From the NCBI GenBank assembly GCA_029946125.1, contig JAQSDX010000004.1, forward strand, positions 33,912-97,911: a DNA stretch of 64,000 nucleotides. The letters are read 5' to 3'. Position 1 is the stretch's first letter, and each line of letters begins with the position of its first letter. The notes under the pieces are model-generated. The model was not told the origin of the DNA. It saw only the letters and a program-made list of their open reading frames with translations, and made no database searches. Below are positions 17,350 to 26,739 of the stretch, piece by piece. The DNA is from Candidatus Methylobacter titanis. GTDB lineage: Bacteria; Pseudomonadota; Gammaproteobacteria; Methylococcales; Methylomonadaceae. Both the position numbers and the translations under genes were made by a program.

Positions 17350-18306
17350 ATGATTATTAAAACAACAAAAGATATTCCTGCCAGTGAGATTACCGACCCT
17401 TTGGTTTTTAACAAGCGGCGTCAGATAATTAAAGCTATGTTGGCGGCTACGCTTACCGGTGCGGGTATTTCGCCTGTATTGGCTAATAATAATGAAGCGA
17501 TTTGGGCGGATGTACCAAAAAGCGATTTTTCTGTCGACGCTTTAACGCCTACGCCTGCTGAGCTCATTAAAAATTACACCAACTATTATGAGTTCTCATT
17601 TAATAAAAAAGATGCAACGGTGCTGGCGCAAAATATAACGACCGATCCCTGGTCTATAGAGATAAGCGGTGAAGTCGAAAAACCGGGTAGCTATTATTTG
17701 GAAGACATTCTGCGTCAGCAGACGCTACAAGAGTCTATCTATCGTTTTCGTTGTGTGGAAGCCTGGTCTATGGTTGTACCCTGGGTTGGTTTTTCTCTGG
17801 GCAGTTTATTAAAAACGGTCAAACCTTTATCAACGGCACGCTTTGTCAAATTTACGGCGACGTATCAACCCGAAATAATGCCCAAGCAACATAATCATGC
17901 GATGCTGGAATGGCCTTATGTAGAAAGTTTGCGTATTGATGAAGCCATGCATCCTTTGACAATATTGGCTGTTGGCATGTATGGCGATATTCTGCCAAAA
18001 CAAAACGGCGCCCCCTTGCGTTTGGTGGTGCCCTGGAAATACGGTTTTAAAAGCATTAAGGCGATTGTAAAAATTGAGTTGTTAAAAAGACCGCCCATCA
18101 CCACCTGGAATAAATTTGCACCCCATGAATATGGCTTTTACTCTAACGTAAATCCTGCTGTTGCCCATCCACGCTGGAGCCAAAACAGTGAACGCCAATT
18201 AGGCAGCGGTTTTTTTACTCCGCGTCGACAAACTGAATTATTTAACGGCTATGGCGAGCAAGTAGCGTCATTGTATAGCGGCATGGACTTACGGCATTTT
18301 TTCTGA
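17350..18306 (+). CDS. msrP: Protein-methionine-sulfoxide reductase catalytic subunit MsrP
   Basis: A 318-residue molybdoenzyme of the MsrP/YedY family. The N-terminus NKRRQIIKAMLAATLTGAG is a twin-arginine (Tat) export signal with a late cleavage site near residue 45. The molybdopterin-ligating cysteine is in YRFRCVEAWSMVVPWVGF. It reduces methionine sulfoxides in oxidised periplasmic proteins, receiving electrons from the quinone pool through MsrQ. The stop codon shares one base with the msrQ start, so the two are coupled. Its place in a light-sensor island suggests repair of photo-oxidised periplasmic proteins. Confidence 0.93.
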   Translation: MIIKTTKDIPASEITDPLVFNKRRQIIKAMLAATLTGAGISPVLANNNEAIWADVPKSDFSVDALTPTPAELIKNYTNYYEFSFNKKDATVLAQNITTDPWSIEISGEVEKPGSYYLEDILRQQTLQESIYRFRCVEAWSMVVPWVGFSLGSLLKTVKPLSTARFVKFTATYQPEIMPKQHNHAMLEWPYVESLRIDEAMHPLTILAVGMYGDILPKQNGAPLRLVVPWKYGFKSIKAIVKIELLKRPPITTWNKFAPHEYGFYSNVNPAVAHPRWSQNSERQLGSGFFTPRRQTELFNGYGEQVASLYSGMDLRHFF

Positions 18307-19019
18307 TGGTTCTACGATTTAACCGTTTGCGGTCCTTAACTATTGTCGCTTGCTTAATCCCCTTGCTATGGATATTGATCGACATTGCTTTTAATAATCT
18401 CGGATCAAATCCCATTCAAGCGCTGCATATTCGCCTGGGGGATTGGTCATTACGTTTTTTATGGCTGACACTGGCTGTTACGCCGATTCAAACGATGACA
18501 AAATGGCGGGGCATGGCAAATTATCGGCAACTGTTGGGGTTGTATGCTTTCTTTTATGCAACCTTGCATGTACTCACTTATTTGCTGGTAGATCATGCCC
18601 TAATCTGGCGTATTATTGGTATTGATATTATTGAAAGTACTTATATCTGGTTTGGGGTACTGGCTTACATCATTGTTTTTTTATTAGCACTTAGCTCGCC
18701 AAAATGGGCTAAAAAGCGCATGGGTAAAACCTGGAAAAAACTCCATCGCTTTATTTATATTGCAGCGGTTGCAGCCATTATTCATTATTACTGGCAACTC
18801 AAAGGTAATCTGGCGGAACCTTTATTTTATTTAATCATAGTCGTTTTATTATTGGGTTTTCGTCTTGCAGTTTGGTTTAAAAACTATCAGTTTAATAAAA
18901 TGATGATTCCAACAGGCCAAAGGGTGTTGAGCGTGCAGGCAAAGCAAGTTGTCATGCCTGAATCAATCCGCGCACGGCAAGCAATACTGCAAAAAAGCAG
19001 GCTGAAGCGCAAACCGTAA
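18306..19019 (+). CDS. msrQ: Haem-binding membrane subunit MsrQ
   Basis: A 237-residue polytopic membrane protein of the ferric-reductase-like family (MsrQ/YedZ). About six hydrophobic segments are present, with histidines in LGLYAFFYATLHVLTYL, KLHRFIYIAAVAAIIHYYWQ that serve as b-type haem ligands. It delivers quinol electrons to MsrP in the periplasm. The C-terminal tail past residue 200 is basic and somewhat longer than in E. coli (211 residues). It is the last gene of the LOV-hydroxylase-msrPQ run. Confidence 0.93.
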   Translation: MVLRFNRLRSLTIVACLIPLLWILIDIAFNNLGSNPIQALHIRLGDWSLRFLWLTLAVTPIQTMTKWRGMANYRQLLGLYAFFYATLHVLTYLLVDHALIWRIIGIDIIESTYIWFGVLAYIIVFLLALSSPKWAKKRMGKTWKKLHRFIYIAAVAAIIHYYWQLKGNLAEPLFYLIIVVLLLGFRLAVWFKNYQFNKMMIPTGQRVLSVQAKQVVMPESIRARQAILQKSRLKRKP

Positions 19020-19061
19020 AATGGCTCTGTTCTATGCATCTACTCAACTTTGGGAAAAAAC

Positions 19062-21809
19062 ATGACTGAAAAATATATCTATTCATTCCAAAAAGGCGCC
19101 GGAAAAAATAAAGTACTGCTGGGAGGCAAGGGAGCCAATCTGTGCGAAATGACCCAGATTGGGCTTAATGTACCGCCGGGGTTTGTGATCACTACCAAAG
19201 CTTGTCTGGATTATCTCGAAAACCATCAATTGCCCGACGGATTGCTGGAAGACGTTAAAGCCCATATTGCCGAAATTGAAACACTCTCGGGTAAACAGTT
19301 TGGTGACCGCCGTAATCCATTGCTGGTATCGGTACGTTCCGGTTCTGCTATTTCAATGCCCGGCATGATGGATACTATTCTGAATCTGGGGCTTAATGCC
19401 CAAACCCTGACCGGCCTGATCGAGCAGACCGGCGATGCGCGCTTTGCCTATGATGCCTACCGCCGTTTTATTCAGTTATTCGGCAAGGTAGCCTTGGGCA
19501 TTGATGATCAAAAATTTGATCTGCATTTTGCTGCGGTCAAAAAACAGGCAGGGATAAAATCCGATGTGGGTCTGGATGCCGAACATCTGCGCCAAATCAG
19601 CGAGCTGTTTTTGCAGGTCGTTCTGGAGGAAACCGGCAAGCCTTTTCCTGAAAATGTTTATGAACAATTGGAATTGTCTATTAAAGCGGTATTCAATTCC
19701 TGGATGGGCAAACGCGCAGTCGATTACCGGCGCGAATTCCATATCACACCGAAAATGGCCAACGGCACCGCCGTTAATGTGGTCGCCATGGTGTTTGGCA
19801 ATATGGGCAACGATTGCGCAACCGGTGTCGGCTTTACCCGCAATCCGGGCACCGGCGTTAATGAAATGTATGGCGAATACCTGGTTAATGCGCAAGGCGA
19901 GGACGTGGTCGCCGGTATTCGCACGCCAAAACCGGTGCATGAATTGGCTCAGGAAATGCCGGATCTGTACAAGCAGTTGGTCGATTTGCGTAACAAACTC
20001 GAAGCACATTACCAGGAAGTTCAGGATTACGAATACACCATCGAACGCGGCATCTTGTTCTGTCTGCAAACCCGTAACGGTAAAATGAACGCGACGGCGA
20101 TGGTGCGCACTTCCGTGGAGATGATGGCCGAAGGCCTGATCAGCAAGGAACAGGCGTTGTTGCGCATCAACCCCGAGTTGCTGGAACAGCTGTTGCATCC
20201 GCAACTTGATCCTGAAAATAAAGCCCAGCCTGTGGCTCAAGGCTTGCCGGCTTCGCCGGGCGCTGCTTTCGGTAAATGCGTGTTTGATGCCGATACCGCT
20301 GAATTAATGGGGCGTGCCGGAGAGCGGATCATTTTACTCAGAGAAGAAACCAAACCCGAAGACATTCATGGCTTTTTTGCCGCCCAGGGTATTTTGACCA
20401 GTCGCGGCGGTAAAACCTCGCATGCGGCCGTGGTTGCCCGAGGCATGGGTAAAGCCTGCATCGCCGGTGCCGAAGACCTGCAAATAGATGTGCGCGCCCA
20501 CCAGGCAATTATCGGCGATCTGCATATTCGCGAAGGCGATACCATTACTATTGACGGCAGTACCGGACTCATTTATTTAGGCGAAATCGCCATGATTGAA
20601 CCTTCATTTTCCGAAGAATTAAAAACCTTGCTGTCTTGGGCCGATGAATTTGCCGAACTGAAAGTTCATGCCAATGTCGATACGCCGGAACGCGCACGCA
20701 TGGCGCTCAGCTATGGCGCAACGGGTATTGGTCTGTGCCGTACCGAGCGCATGTTTAATGCGTCCGACCGTCTGCCTTTAGTGATTGACATGATTCTGGC
20801 TGACAACAAGGAAGCCCGGCAGCAAGCGTTGACGCGGTTATTTCCGATTCAGCGTGATGACTTTAAACAGCTATTTGAGGCGATGTCGCCTTATCCTGTG
20901 ACCGTCCGGCTGCTGGATCCGCCGATGCATGAATTCCTGCCCAGTGAGCACCAGCTTGAAGATGAAATTAAAGCCTTGAATCTCTATAAACTGATGATTC
21001 AGGGTCAGCAAGTCACCTTGGACACCTTGGGTCTACAGGTGTTATTGCCGACACCGTTCAACCATTTGAATGAGGATGTCATCAATAAAGCGATTGCTAA
21101 AAAGGAATTGATGCTGAAGAAAGTCAAGGAATTGTATGAAGTCAATCCGATGCTGGGTCACCGTGGTGTGCGCCTTGGCATGTCGTATCCGGAAATTTAC
21201 CAGATGCAAATTCGATCCATTCTTGAGGCTGTGGCGCTGTGTACCCAACAAGGAACACCGATTCTGCCTGAAATCATGGTGCCTCAGGTGATTACCTTGC
21301 AGGAGCTGATCAAAGTAAAATCTTTCGTCGATCAAATTCAACAGGAAGTCGAAAGTCAGTACGGTATTGCGCTGGAATTTAAATTCGGCACCATGGTGGA
21401 AACCGTCAGGGCCTGTACCCGTGCCGGGGAATTAGCCCAAGTGGCGGAATTTTTCTCGTTCGGTACCAATGATTTAACCCAAGCGACCTTCTCCTTTTCA
21501 CGCGAAGATGCAGAAAACAAATTTCTACCGCTTTACAATGAAACCGGGTTACTTGAAGACAACCCGTTTGAAGTGCTTGATGCCAAAGGTGTCGGTCAGT
21601 TAATGAAAATGACCGCTGATTCAGGACGTAAAACCCGGCCCGATATCAAAATAGGCATCTGCGGCGAACAAGGCGGCCATCCGCAATCGATTCGCTTCTG
21701 CCATCATATCAAACTGGATTATGTGTCCTGTTCGGCGCCCCGTATACCCATCGCCAGGCTGGCTGCGGCCCATGCGAAATTGCTGGAGGATGACTACAGG
21801 ATGGGTTGA
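19062..21809 (+). CDS. ppdK: Pyruvate, phosphate dikinase
   Basis: A 915-residue three-domain enzyme interconverting pyruvate, ATP and phosphate with phosphoenolpyruvate, AMP and pyrophosphate. The N-terminal ATP-grasp domain begins YIYSFQKGAGKNKVLLGGKGANL; the phosphohistidine domain has GGKTSHAAVVARGMGK (catalytic His), and the C-terminal TIM barrel has GICGEQGGHPQSI (catalytic Cys). Length is normal for bacterial PpdK. The ATG at 19062 with GGGAAA upstream is chosen over a TTG at 19050. In methanotrophs with pyrophosphate-dependent glycolysis this enzyme runs the PEP-pyruvate step reversibly. It appears to be a single gene. Confidence 0.96.
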   Translation: MTEKYIYSFQKGAGKNKVLLGGKGANLCEMTQIGLNVPPGFVITTKACLDYLENHQLPDGLLEDVKAHIAEIETLSGKQFGDRRNPLLVSVRSGSAISMPGMMDTILNLGLNAQTLTGLIEQTGDARFAYDAYRRFIQLFGKVALGIDDQKFDLHFAAVKKQAGIKSDVGLDAEHLRQISELFLQVVLEETGKPFPENVYEQLELSIKAVFNSWMGKRAVDYRREFHITPKMANGTAVNVVAMVFGNMGNDCATGVGFTRNPGTGVNEMYGEYLVNAQGEDVVAGIRTPKPVHELAQEMPDLYKQLVDLRNKLEAHYQEVQDYEYTIERGILFCLQTRNGKMNATAMVRTSVEMMAEGLISKEQALLRINPELLEQLLHPQLDPENKAQPVAQGLPASPGAAFGKCVFDADTAELMGRAGERIILLREETKPEDIHGFFAAQGILTSRGGKTSHAAVVARGMGKACIAGAEDLQIDVRAHQAIIGDLHIREGDTITIDGSTGLIYLGEIAMIEPSFSEELKTLLSWADEFAELKVHANVDTPERARMALSYGATGIGLCRTERMFNASDRLPLVIDMILADNKEARQQALTRLFPIQRDDFKQLFEAMSPYPVTVRLLDPPMHEFLPSEHQLEDEIKALNLYKLMIQGQQVTLDTLGLQVLLPTPFNHLNEDVINKAIAKKELMLKKVKELYEVNPMLGHRGVRLGMSYPEIYQMQIRSILEAVALCTQQGTPILPEIMVPQVITLQELIKVKSFVDQIQQEVESQYGIALEFKFGTMVETVRACTRAGELAQVAEFFSFGTNDLTQATFSFSREDAENKFLPLYNETGLLEDNPFEVLDAKGVGQLMKMTADSGRKTRPDIKIGICGEQGGHPQSIRFCHHIKLDYVSCSAPRIPIARLAAAHAKLLEDDYRMG

Positions 21810-21908
21810 TGCTGCAGTCATGTTATTCAGCAGGCAACGTGCAATTAAAGCTATCGACTTTTCAAGGGCTAACACGTTGAGCTTCGCGGTGCTCTGCCCA
21901 ACTGCGAC

Positions 21909-24056
21909 TCAGCCCCTGCGCCATGCGTGAAAATGGCCAACACAACGCAACAAGCCTTCCGGCGCATGGTTGCGTTTCCAGACACCGGCGACATATTTAT
22001 TCGCCTCGGCCATCGTTGGATAGATATGAATGGTACCGAGCAATTTGTTCAGGCCGATATGGTGTTTCATCGCCAGTACGAATTCAGCCAGCAACTCTCC
22101 GGCATGTTCGCCAACGATGGTCACGCCGAGAATCCGGTCTTTGCCCGGCTGGGTCAGCACTTTGACAAAGCCCTGCGCGACACCGTCGGTAATGGCTCGA
22201 TCCAGATCGTCAAGGTGATAGGTGCTGACTTCATAGGCAATGCCTTGTTCGGCGGCATCCTGCTCATTTAGACCGACTCTGGCGACTTCAGGATCGATAA
22301 ACGTAGCCCAGGGAATCACCGAGTAATCGGTACGGAATTTTTTAAAGCCGCCGAACAAGGCATTCACCGCAGCATACCAGGCCTGATGGGCGGCGGTATG
22401 GGTGAACTGGAACGGGCCGGATACGTCACCGACGGCAAAAATGTTCGGGTAATTAGTCTGCTGGAACGCATTAATGGCAATAGTGCGCTTGGGCGACAGT
22501 TCGACGCCCAGTTCTTCAAGGCCGTAACCTTGGGTATTGGCAACCCGGCCAAGCGCCAATAGCACTTGGTCGAACGCAATGCGCACTTGTTGACCCTGAT
22601 GCTCGGCCAGCAGAATTTTTTCACCGTTGTCGATGATGAACTGTTTGGCGGTATGTTCAACCAGCACCTCGATATCTTCCTGACGGAACTTGGCGATGAC
22701 GATGTCCGCAACATCGCTGTCTTCGCGGATTAACAGACGCGGCAACATTTCCACCAGCACCACCTTGCTGCCGAACCGGGCAAAACTTTGCGCCAGTTCG
22801 CAGCCTATAGGCCCGCCACCCAGAACAACCAGACGCTTGGGCAGTTCGCGCAACGCCCAGAGGTTATCGGAGGTCAGATAAGCGATGTCTTCGATACCCG
22901 GAATCGGCGGGATTAATGGACGCGCACCGGCGGCGATCACGATGGAACGGGTAGTAATGGTGCGGGTTTCACCGGCTGTGGTGACCTGGACTTCCCAGGG
23001 AGAAATGATTTTAGCCTCGCCTTCGATGACCTCCACGCCTAGGTCTGAATAACGTTGTACGGAATCGTGCGGCTCGACAGTAAGGATAATCGTCTGTACC
23101 CGATTCATGACATCAGCAAAATCAAATTCAGCGTCGGCTTTTTTGATGCCGAAATCCGACGCGTTACGGATTTGAGCCAGCAGTTTGGCGGAGCGGATCA
23201 GGGCTTTAGACGGCACACAGCCGGTGTTCAGGCAATCGCCGCCCATATGATGTTTTTCGATTAAGGTGACTTTGGCTTTGACGGCGGCGGCGATGTAAGA
23301 GGTAACCAGACCGCCGGAGCCTGCACCTATGACCACGATGTTGCTGTCAAACCGGGCAGGCTTAGGCCATTGGGCATAGATCTTATTGGCCTGAATGGCT
23401 TCGACGATTTTATTGGCGATCAGCGGAAAAATGCCCAGTAAAACGAAAGAGCCGATCAGTCCGGGTGACAAAATACCCGACAAGGATTCCAGTTGACTCA
23501 GCTGAGTCCCTGTGTTCACATAAACCAGGGTGCCTGCCAGCATACCCAGCTGACTGACCCAATAAAAAGTCTGGGTTTTTAGCTTGGTCAAACCCATCGC
23601 CAGATTAATCACAAAGAACGGAAAAGCCGGCACCAACCTCAGGGTAAACAGGTACAGAGCGCCATCTTTAGCCACACCGGCGTCAATGGCTTGCAGACGC
23701 TCGCCAAAGCGCGCTTTAACCACATCGCGAAACAGAAAGCGGGCGGCCAGAAAGGCCAATGTTGCGCCAATCGACGAGGCGAAAGACACAATCAAGGTTC
23801 CCCACAGTAAACCGAATACAGCGCCGCCGGCCAGGGTCAGTAGGGTTGCGCCCGGCAAAGACAGGCCGGTTACGGCGATATAAATCGACGCATAAATGGC
23901 AACGGCCATAACGGGATGAGTGCTGCGATAACTGCCGATAGCGTCTTGCTGAGCCTTCAGTGCTTCCAGAGTCAGGTAGTTGTGCAAGCCGAAGGCAAAA
24001 AAGGCGACAATCAGGCCTGTGATAAAGGCCAGTAGTGCTACGCGTGAAAAATTCAT
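21909..24056 (-). CDS. TVP38/TMEM64 membrane domain fused to FAD-dependent disulfide oxidoreductase
   Basis: A 715-residue fusion. Residues 1-225 are a DedA/TVP38-like membrane domain (LSLPGATLLTLAGGAVFG, RLVPAFPFFVINLAMGLT); residues about 238-715 are a dihydrolipoamide-dehydrogenase/mercuric-reductase-like flavoprotein with FAD motif VVIGAGSGGLVTSYIAA, redox disulfide GGDCLNTGCVPSKAL and NAD motif VVLGGGPIGCELAQSF. The ATG at 24056 has AGGAG upstream and is preferred to an earlier in-frame start at 24086. The fusion recurs in several bacterial groups; its substrate is unknown, though a membrane-tethered disulfide, quinone or metal reductase is plausible. It converges on ppdK with a 99-bp gap. 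Confidence 0.9.
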   Translation of the reverse strand: MNFSRVALLAFITGLIVAFFAFGLHNYLTLEALKAQQDAIGSYRSTHPVMAVAIYASIYIAVTGLSLPGATLLTLAGGAVFGLLWGTLIVSFASSIGATLAFLAARFLFRDVVKARFGERLQAIDAGVAKDGALYLFTLRLVPAFPFFVINLAMGLTKLKTQTFYWVSQLGMLAGTLVYVNTGTQLSQLESLSGILSPGLIGSFVLLGIFPLIANKIVEAIQANKIYAQWPKPARFDSNIVVIGAGSGGLVTSYIAAAVKAKVTLIEKHHMGGDCLNTGCVPSKALIRSAKLLAQIRNASDFGIKKADAEFDFADVMNRVQTIILTVEPHDSVQRYSDLGVEVIEGEAKIISPWEVQVTTAGETRTITTRSIVIAAGARPLIPPIPGIEDIAYLTSDNLWALRELPKRLVVLGGGPIGCELAQSFARFGSKVVLVEMLPRLLIREDSDVADIVIAKFRQEDIEVLVEHTAKQFIIDNGEKILLAEHQGQQVRIAFDQVLLALGRVANTQGYGLEELGVELSPKRTIAINAFQQTNYPNIFAVGDVSGPFQFTHTAAHQAWYAAVNALFGGFKKFRTDYSVIPWATFIDPEVARVGLNEQDAAEQGIAYEVSTYHLDDLDRAITDGVAQGFVKVLTQPGKDRILGVTIVGEHAGELLAEFVLAMKHHIGLNKLLGTIHIYPTMAEANKYVAGVWKRNHAPEGLLRCVGHFHAWRRG

Positions 24057-24409
24057 GGTGTTCTCCTTGATGATGGGTGTACACAAAACAGTTTCAGGCA
24101 GGATTAAAGCATAACGTTATTCATAACAGCCCTTAATATAAGGCATGATTGTCCGCGTGACCATGTTGTTGATGAATACATCATGCCTACTCAAAATACT
24201 GCAGGTGCAAAGCCAGTGAAAAATTAAAAATATACCCATTGGTCGTATTTCAAAAGAAAACCTTACTTTACACGGCAAATTGAGTTCAACGACTAACAGC
24301 CACCCCAACATTGAAATAATCAAACTTACACTATATGATGAAATTCGGTTTTAAAAGAGAGAGTGAGTAATGCTGGGATTGGCAAAGACGAGTCAAACAA
24401 GGAGATTGA
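24057..24409. other. Intergenic region between divergent genes
   Basis: This 353-bp AT-rich gap separates the TVP38-FAD fusion from the DUF1538 operon and must hold both promoters. I see an ATAACGTTAT palindrome near 24111-24120 and AAGGAG before the plus-strand start, but no repeat or convincing gene; a 68-codon minus-strand frame at 24117-24323 lacks a ribosome-binding site and protein-like composition. Confidence 0.4.
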
Positions 24410-25138
24410 ATGTTAAAAAACGCTTTTATTAAACAACTGTTCAGCAGTTTTTTAGACTTAGTGCCTATTCTCGCGGTTGTTTTGGTGTTCCAGGTTTTAG
24501 TGATCCGGCAACCTATTCCCGATGTCGGCAACTTAATCGTCGGCACTCTTTTCGTGGTTCTCGGTCTTACCCTGTTTATTCAGGGGCTTGAGCAAAGTCT
24601 GTTCCCGATTGGCGAGTCGATGGCTTATGCGTTTGCCCGGAAAGGCAGTTTATTCTGGTTGCTGGCGTTTGCCTTTTGTTTGGGCTTTGGTACCACGGTG
24701 GCAGAACCCGCGTTGATCGCCGTCGCTCAGGAAGCGGCCAATATTGCCGGTAAGGCCAACATTATCGAACCCGGCAAGGAGGCGATTAAAGATTATGCCT
24801 TGGGACTGCGCCTTACTGTGGCGTTGTCGGTCGGCTTTGCTATTTTGATCGGCGTATTAAGAATTATTCGGGGCTGGCCGTTGTATTACCTGATTATCGG
24901 CGGTTATTGCGGAGTCATTGTGATAACGCCGTTTGCGCCGCCTGAAATTATCGGCATCGCTTACGATTCCGGCGGCGTCACCACCTCGACCATTACCGTT
25001 CCGCTGGTGACTGCGCTGGGCGTGGGTTTGGCCACTGCCATTAAGGGGCGTAATCCGATGACTGACGGCTTTGGGTTGATTGCCTTTGCCTCATTAATGC
25101 CTATTATTTTTGTGATGGTATATGGGATGATCATATGA
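24410..25138 (+). CDS. DUF1538 membrane protein, first paralogue
   Basis: A 242-residue polytopic membrane protein of the DUF1538 family. It contains the family block [25 protein letters not shown] followed by [17 protein letters not shown], and an earlier [16 protein letters not shown] segment. About seven hydrophobic segments are visible. AAGGAG precedes the ATG. The family is presumed to be a transporter of unknown substrate; the closely similar second copy starts in a 4-bp overlap, so the pair likely forms a heteromer. Downstream P-II-like and CBS proteins suggest nucleotide- or metabolite-gated transport. Confidence 0.85.
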   Translation: MLKNAFIKQLFSSFLDLVPILAVVLVFQVLVIRQPIPDVGNLIVGTLFVVLGLTLFIQGLEQSLFPIGESMAYAFARKGSLFWLLAFAFCLGFGTTVAEPALIAVAQEAANIAGKANIIEPGKEAIKDYALGLRLTVALSVGFAILIGVLRIIRGWPLYYLIIGGYCGVIVITPFAPPEIIGIAYDSGGVTTSTITVPLVTALGVGLATAIKGRNPMTDGFGLIAFASLMPIIFVMVYGMII

Positions 25139-25914
25139 TGAATTGGATGAATCAATTTGGGCAGGTATTACTGGAAACCTGCCGGGACATTTTGCCGATT
25201 GCCGCGATTATTATCGGCTTTCAGCTGCTGGTTATCCGTAAACCGGTGGCGCACCCGAAAAAAATGCTGATCGGCTTTATTTATGTGTTGCTCGGTATTG
25301 CATTCTTTCTGGAAGGTCTGCAAATGGCACTGTTTCCGTTGGGGACGCTGATGGCCAATCAGCTGACGACGCCGGAGTTTTTGGGTATATCCCCGACTGA
25401 GCAAAACGTAGCCTGGCAGACGTATTACTGGGTGTATATCTTTGCTGCCAGCATCGGCTTTGCGACCACCTTGGCCGAACCCTCGTTGCTTGCGGTGGCG
25501 ATGAAAGCCGAACAGATTTCCGGCGGTACTGTCCGTGCTTGGGGCTTGCGCATTACCGTTGCTATCGGCGTCGCCTTAGGTTTGGCCTTGGGTGCCTATA
25601 GAATCGTTGCCGGTATTGAACTTTATTATTTTATAATTGCAGGTTATATCATTGTCATTGTGCAAACCCTATTCTCGCCTAAACTGATGATTGGTCTGGC
25701 TTATGACATTGGCGGGGTTACCACGTCAACGGTCACGGTGCCGCTGGTGACTGCATTGGGCTTGGGGCTGGCCGCTGCCGTTCCCGGCCGCAACCCGTTG
25801 CTGGATGGCTTCGGCTTGATTGCCTTTGCCTGTTTATCGCCCATTATTGCTGTCTTAGCTTATGCGCAAATTGCGCAATGGCTTAACAAACGCAGTCTTT
25901 CATCCAAACCTTAA
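25135..25914 (+). CDS. DUF1538 membrane protein, second paralogue
   Basis: A 259-residue paralogue of the preceding protein, sharing [20 protein letters not shown] and [21 protein letters not shown] plus the [16 protein letters not shown] segment. It overlaps the first copy by ATGA and is followed nine bases later by the P-II-like gene. The high similarity of both signature blocks indicates duplication of an ancestral gene, with the two halves probably packing as pseudo-symmetric subunits. Substrate unknown. Confidence 0.85.
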   Translation: MMNWMNQFGQVLLETCRDILPIAAIIIGFQLLVIRKPVAHPKKMLIGFIYVLLGIAFFLEGLQMALFPLGTLMANQLTTPEFLGISPTEQNVAWQTYYWVYIFAASIGFATTLAEPSLLAVAMKAEQISGGTVRAWGLRITVAIGVALGLALGAYRIVAGIELYYFIIAGYIIVIVQTLFSPKLMIGLAYDIGGVTTSTVTVPLVTALGLGLAAAVPGRNPLLDGFGLIAFACLSPIIAVLAYAQIAQWLNKRSLSSKP

Positions 25915-25923
25915 AGGAAAACC

Positions 25924-26280
25924 ATGCATTTCAAATTAATTATCGCCTTTGTCGAAGATGACAAAACTGACCTGGTGCTTGAGACCGCCCGTAAAAATGG
26001 CGCTAAAGGCGCAACCGTGGTCAATAATGCTCGCGGCGAAGGCATGAAACAATCGAAAACTTTTTTTGGCTTGAGCCTGGAGACCCAGCGCGATGTGCTG
26101 CTGTTTCTGGTTGAAGAACATCTGAGTCGGCAAATTCTGGAAACCATTGCCAAGGTCGCGCAGTTCGACAGCAAACCCGGTACCGGCATTGCCATCCAGA
26201 TTGATGTTGAAGATGCCGTCGGCGTTATGCATCAGGTTGAACAATTAACCCAAGAACTTGAGGATAAAAAATATGATTGA
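25924..26280 (+). CDS. P-II-like regulatory protein
   Basis: A 118-residue protein of the P-II (GlnB/GlnK-like) superfamily, starting MHFKLIIAFVEDDKTDLVLETARKNGAKGATVVNNARGEG. The ferredoxin-like beta-alpha-beta pattern is clear, but the canonical uridylylated tyrosine of the T-loop and the TGxxGDGKI B-loop are not evident, so it is a divergent P-II sensor rather than a nitrogen regulator. AAGGAAAACC precedes the start. Its gene lies in the DUF1538 operon, suggesting that it binds and gates these membrane proteins, as P-II proteins do for AmtB or SbtA. Confidence 0.82.
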   Translation: MHFKLIIAFVEDDKTDLVLETARKNGAKGATVVNNARGEGMKQSKTFFGLSLETQRDVLLFLVEEHLSRQILETIAKVAQFDSKPGTGIAIQIDVEDAVGVMHQVEQLTQELEDKKYD

Positions 26281-26689
26281 GCCACGTATTATCGTTCGCG
26301 TTAGGGATGTGATGAAAACCGACTTTGGCAGCATCGACGGTATTGCCACCATAGAAGATGCGTTGAAAAAAATGAAAAAGCTTAAAACCGCCGTACTTAT
26401 CGTTAATAAGCGTCATGACGACGACGAATACGGCATGATTAATTCCGGCGACATTGCTCGTCATGTGTTGGCCAAAGATCGGGCGCCGGATCGGGTTAAC
26501 GTTTACGAAGTGATGAGCAAGCCGGTGATCTCGGTACGCCCTGACATGGACATCCGTTATTGTTCGCGTTTATTTGCCCAGTATAATCTGGTCAGAGCGC
26601 CGGTCATTGAACATGGCAAGATTATCGGTATGATTAGCCCGAATTCGCTGGTGCTGGATGGAATGTACAAGGCTTGTAAAATAAATTAA
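26273..26689 (+). CDS. CBS-domain regulatory protein
   Basis: A 138-residue protein composed of a CBS pair (Bateman module): first repeat RVRDVMKTDFGSIDGIATIEDALKKMKKLKTAVLIV, second VYEVMSKPVISVRPDMDIRYCSRLFAQYNLVRAPVIEHGKIIGMIS. CBS pairs bind adenine nucleotides. The ATG at 26273 overlaps the P-II stop and has GAGGA upstream; an earlier in-frame TTG at 26258 is less likely. As the last gene of the operon it probably adds an energy-charge input to the DUF1538 system. Confidence 0.87.
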   Translation: MIEPRIIVRVRDVMKTDFGSIDGIATIEDALKKMKKLKTAVLIVNKRHDDDEYGMINSGDIARHVLAKDRAPDRVNVYEVMSKPVISVRPDMDIRYCSRLFAQYNLVRAPVIEHGKIIGMISPNSLVLDGMYKACKIN

Positions 26690-26739
26690 AGGCAAAAGGT
26701 GTCGGGGGAAAGACTGAATTTGGGCATTCGCAATAATGT

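Noticed and set aside
24077..24082. Other TGTACA hexamers in the window as LitR sites
   Set aside because: The hexamer is palindromic and scattered through many coding regions; without the 12-base spaced partner they are not supported.
24117..24323. A 68-codon minus-strand frame
   Set aside because: No ribosome-binding site, unusual composition and no recognisable motif; it lies in a promoter-type region.
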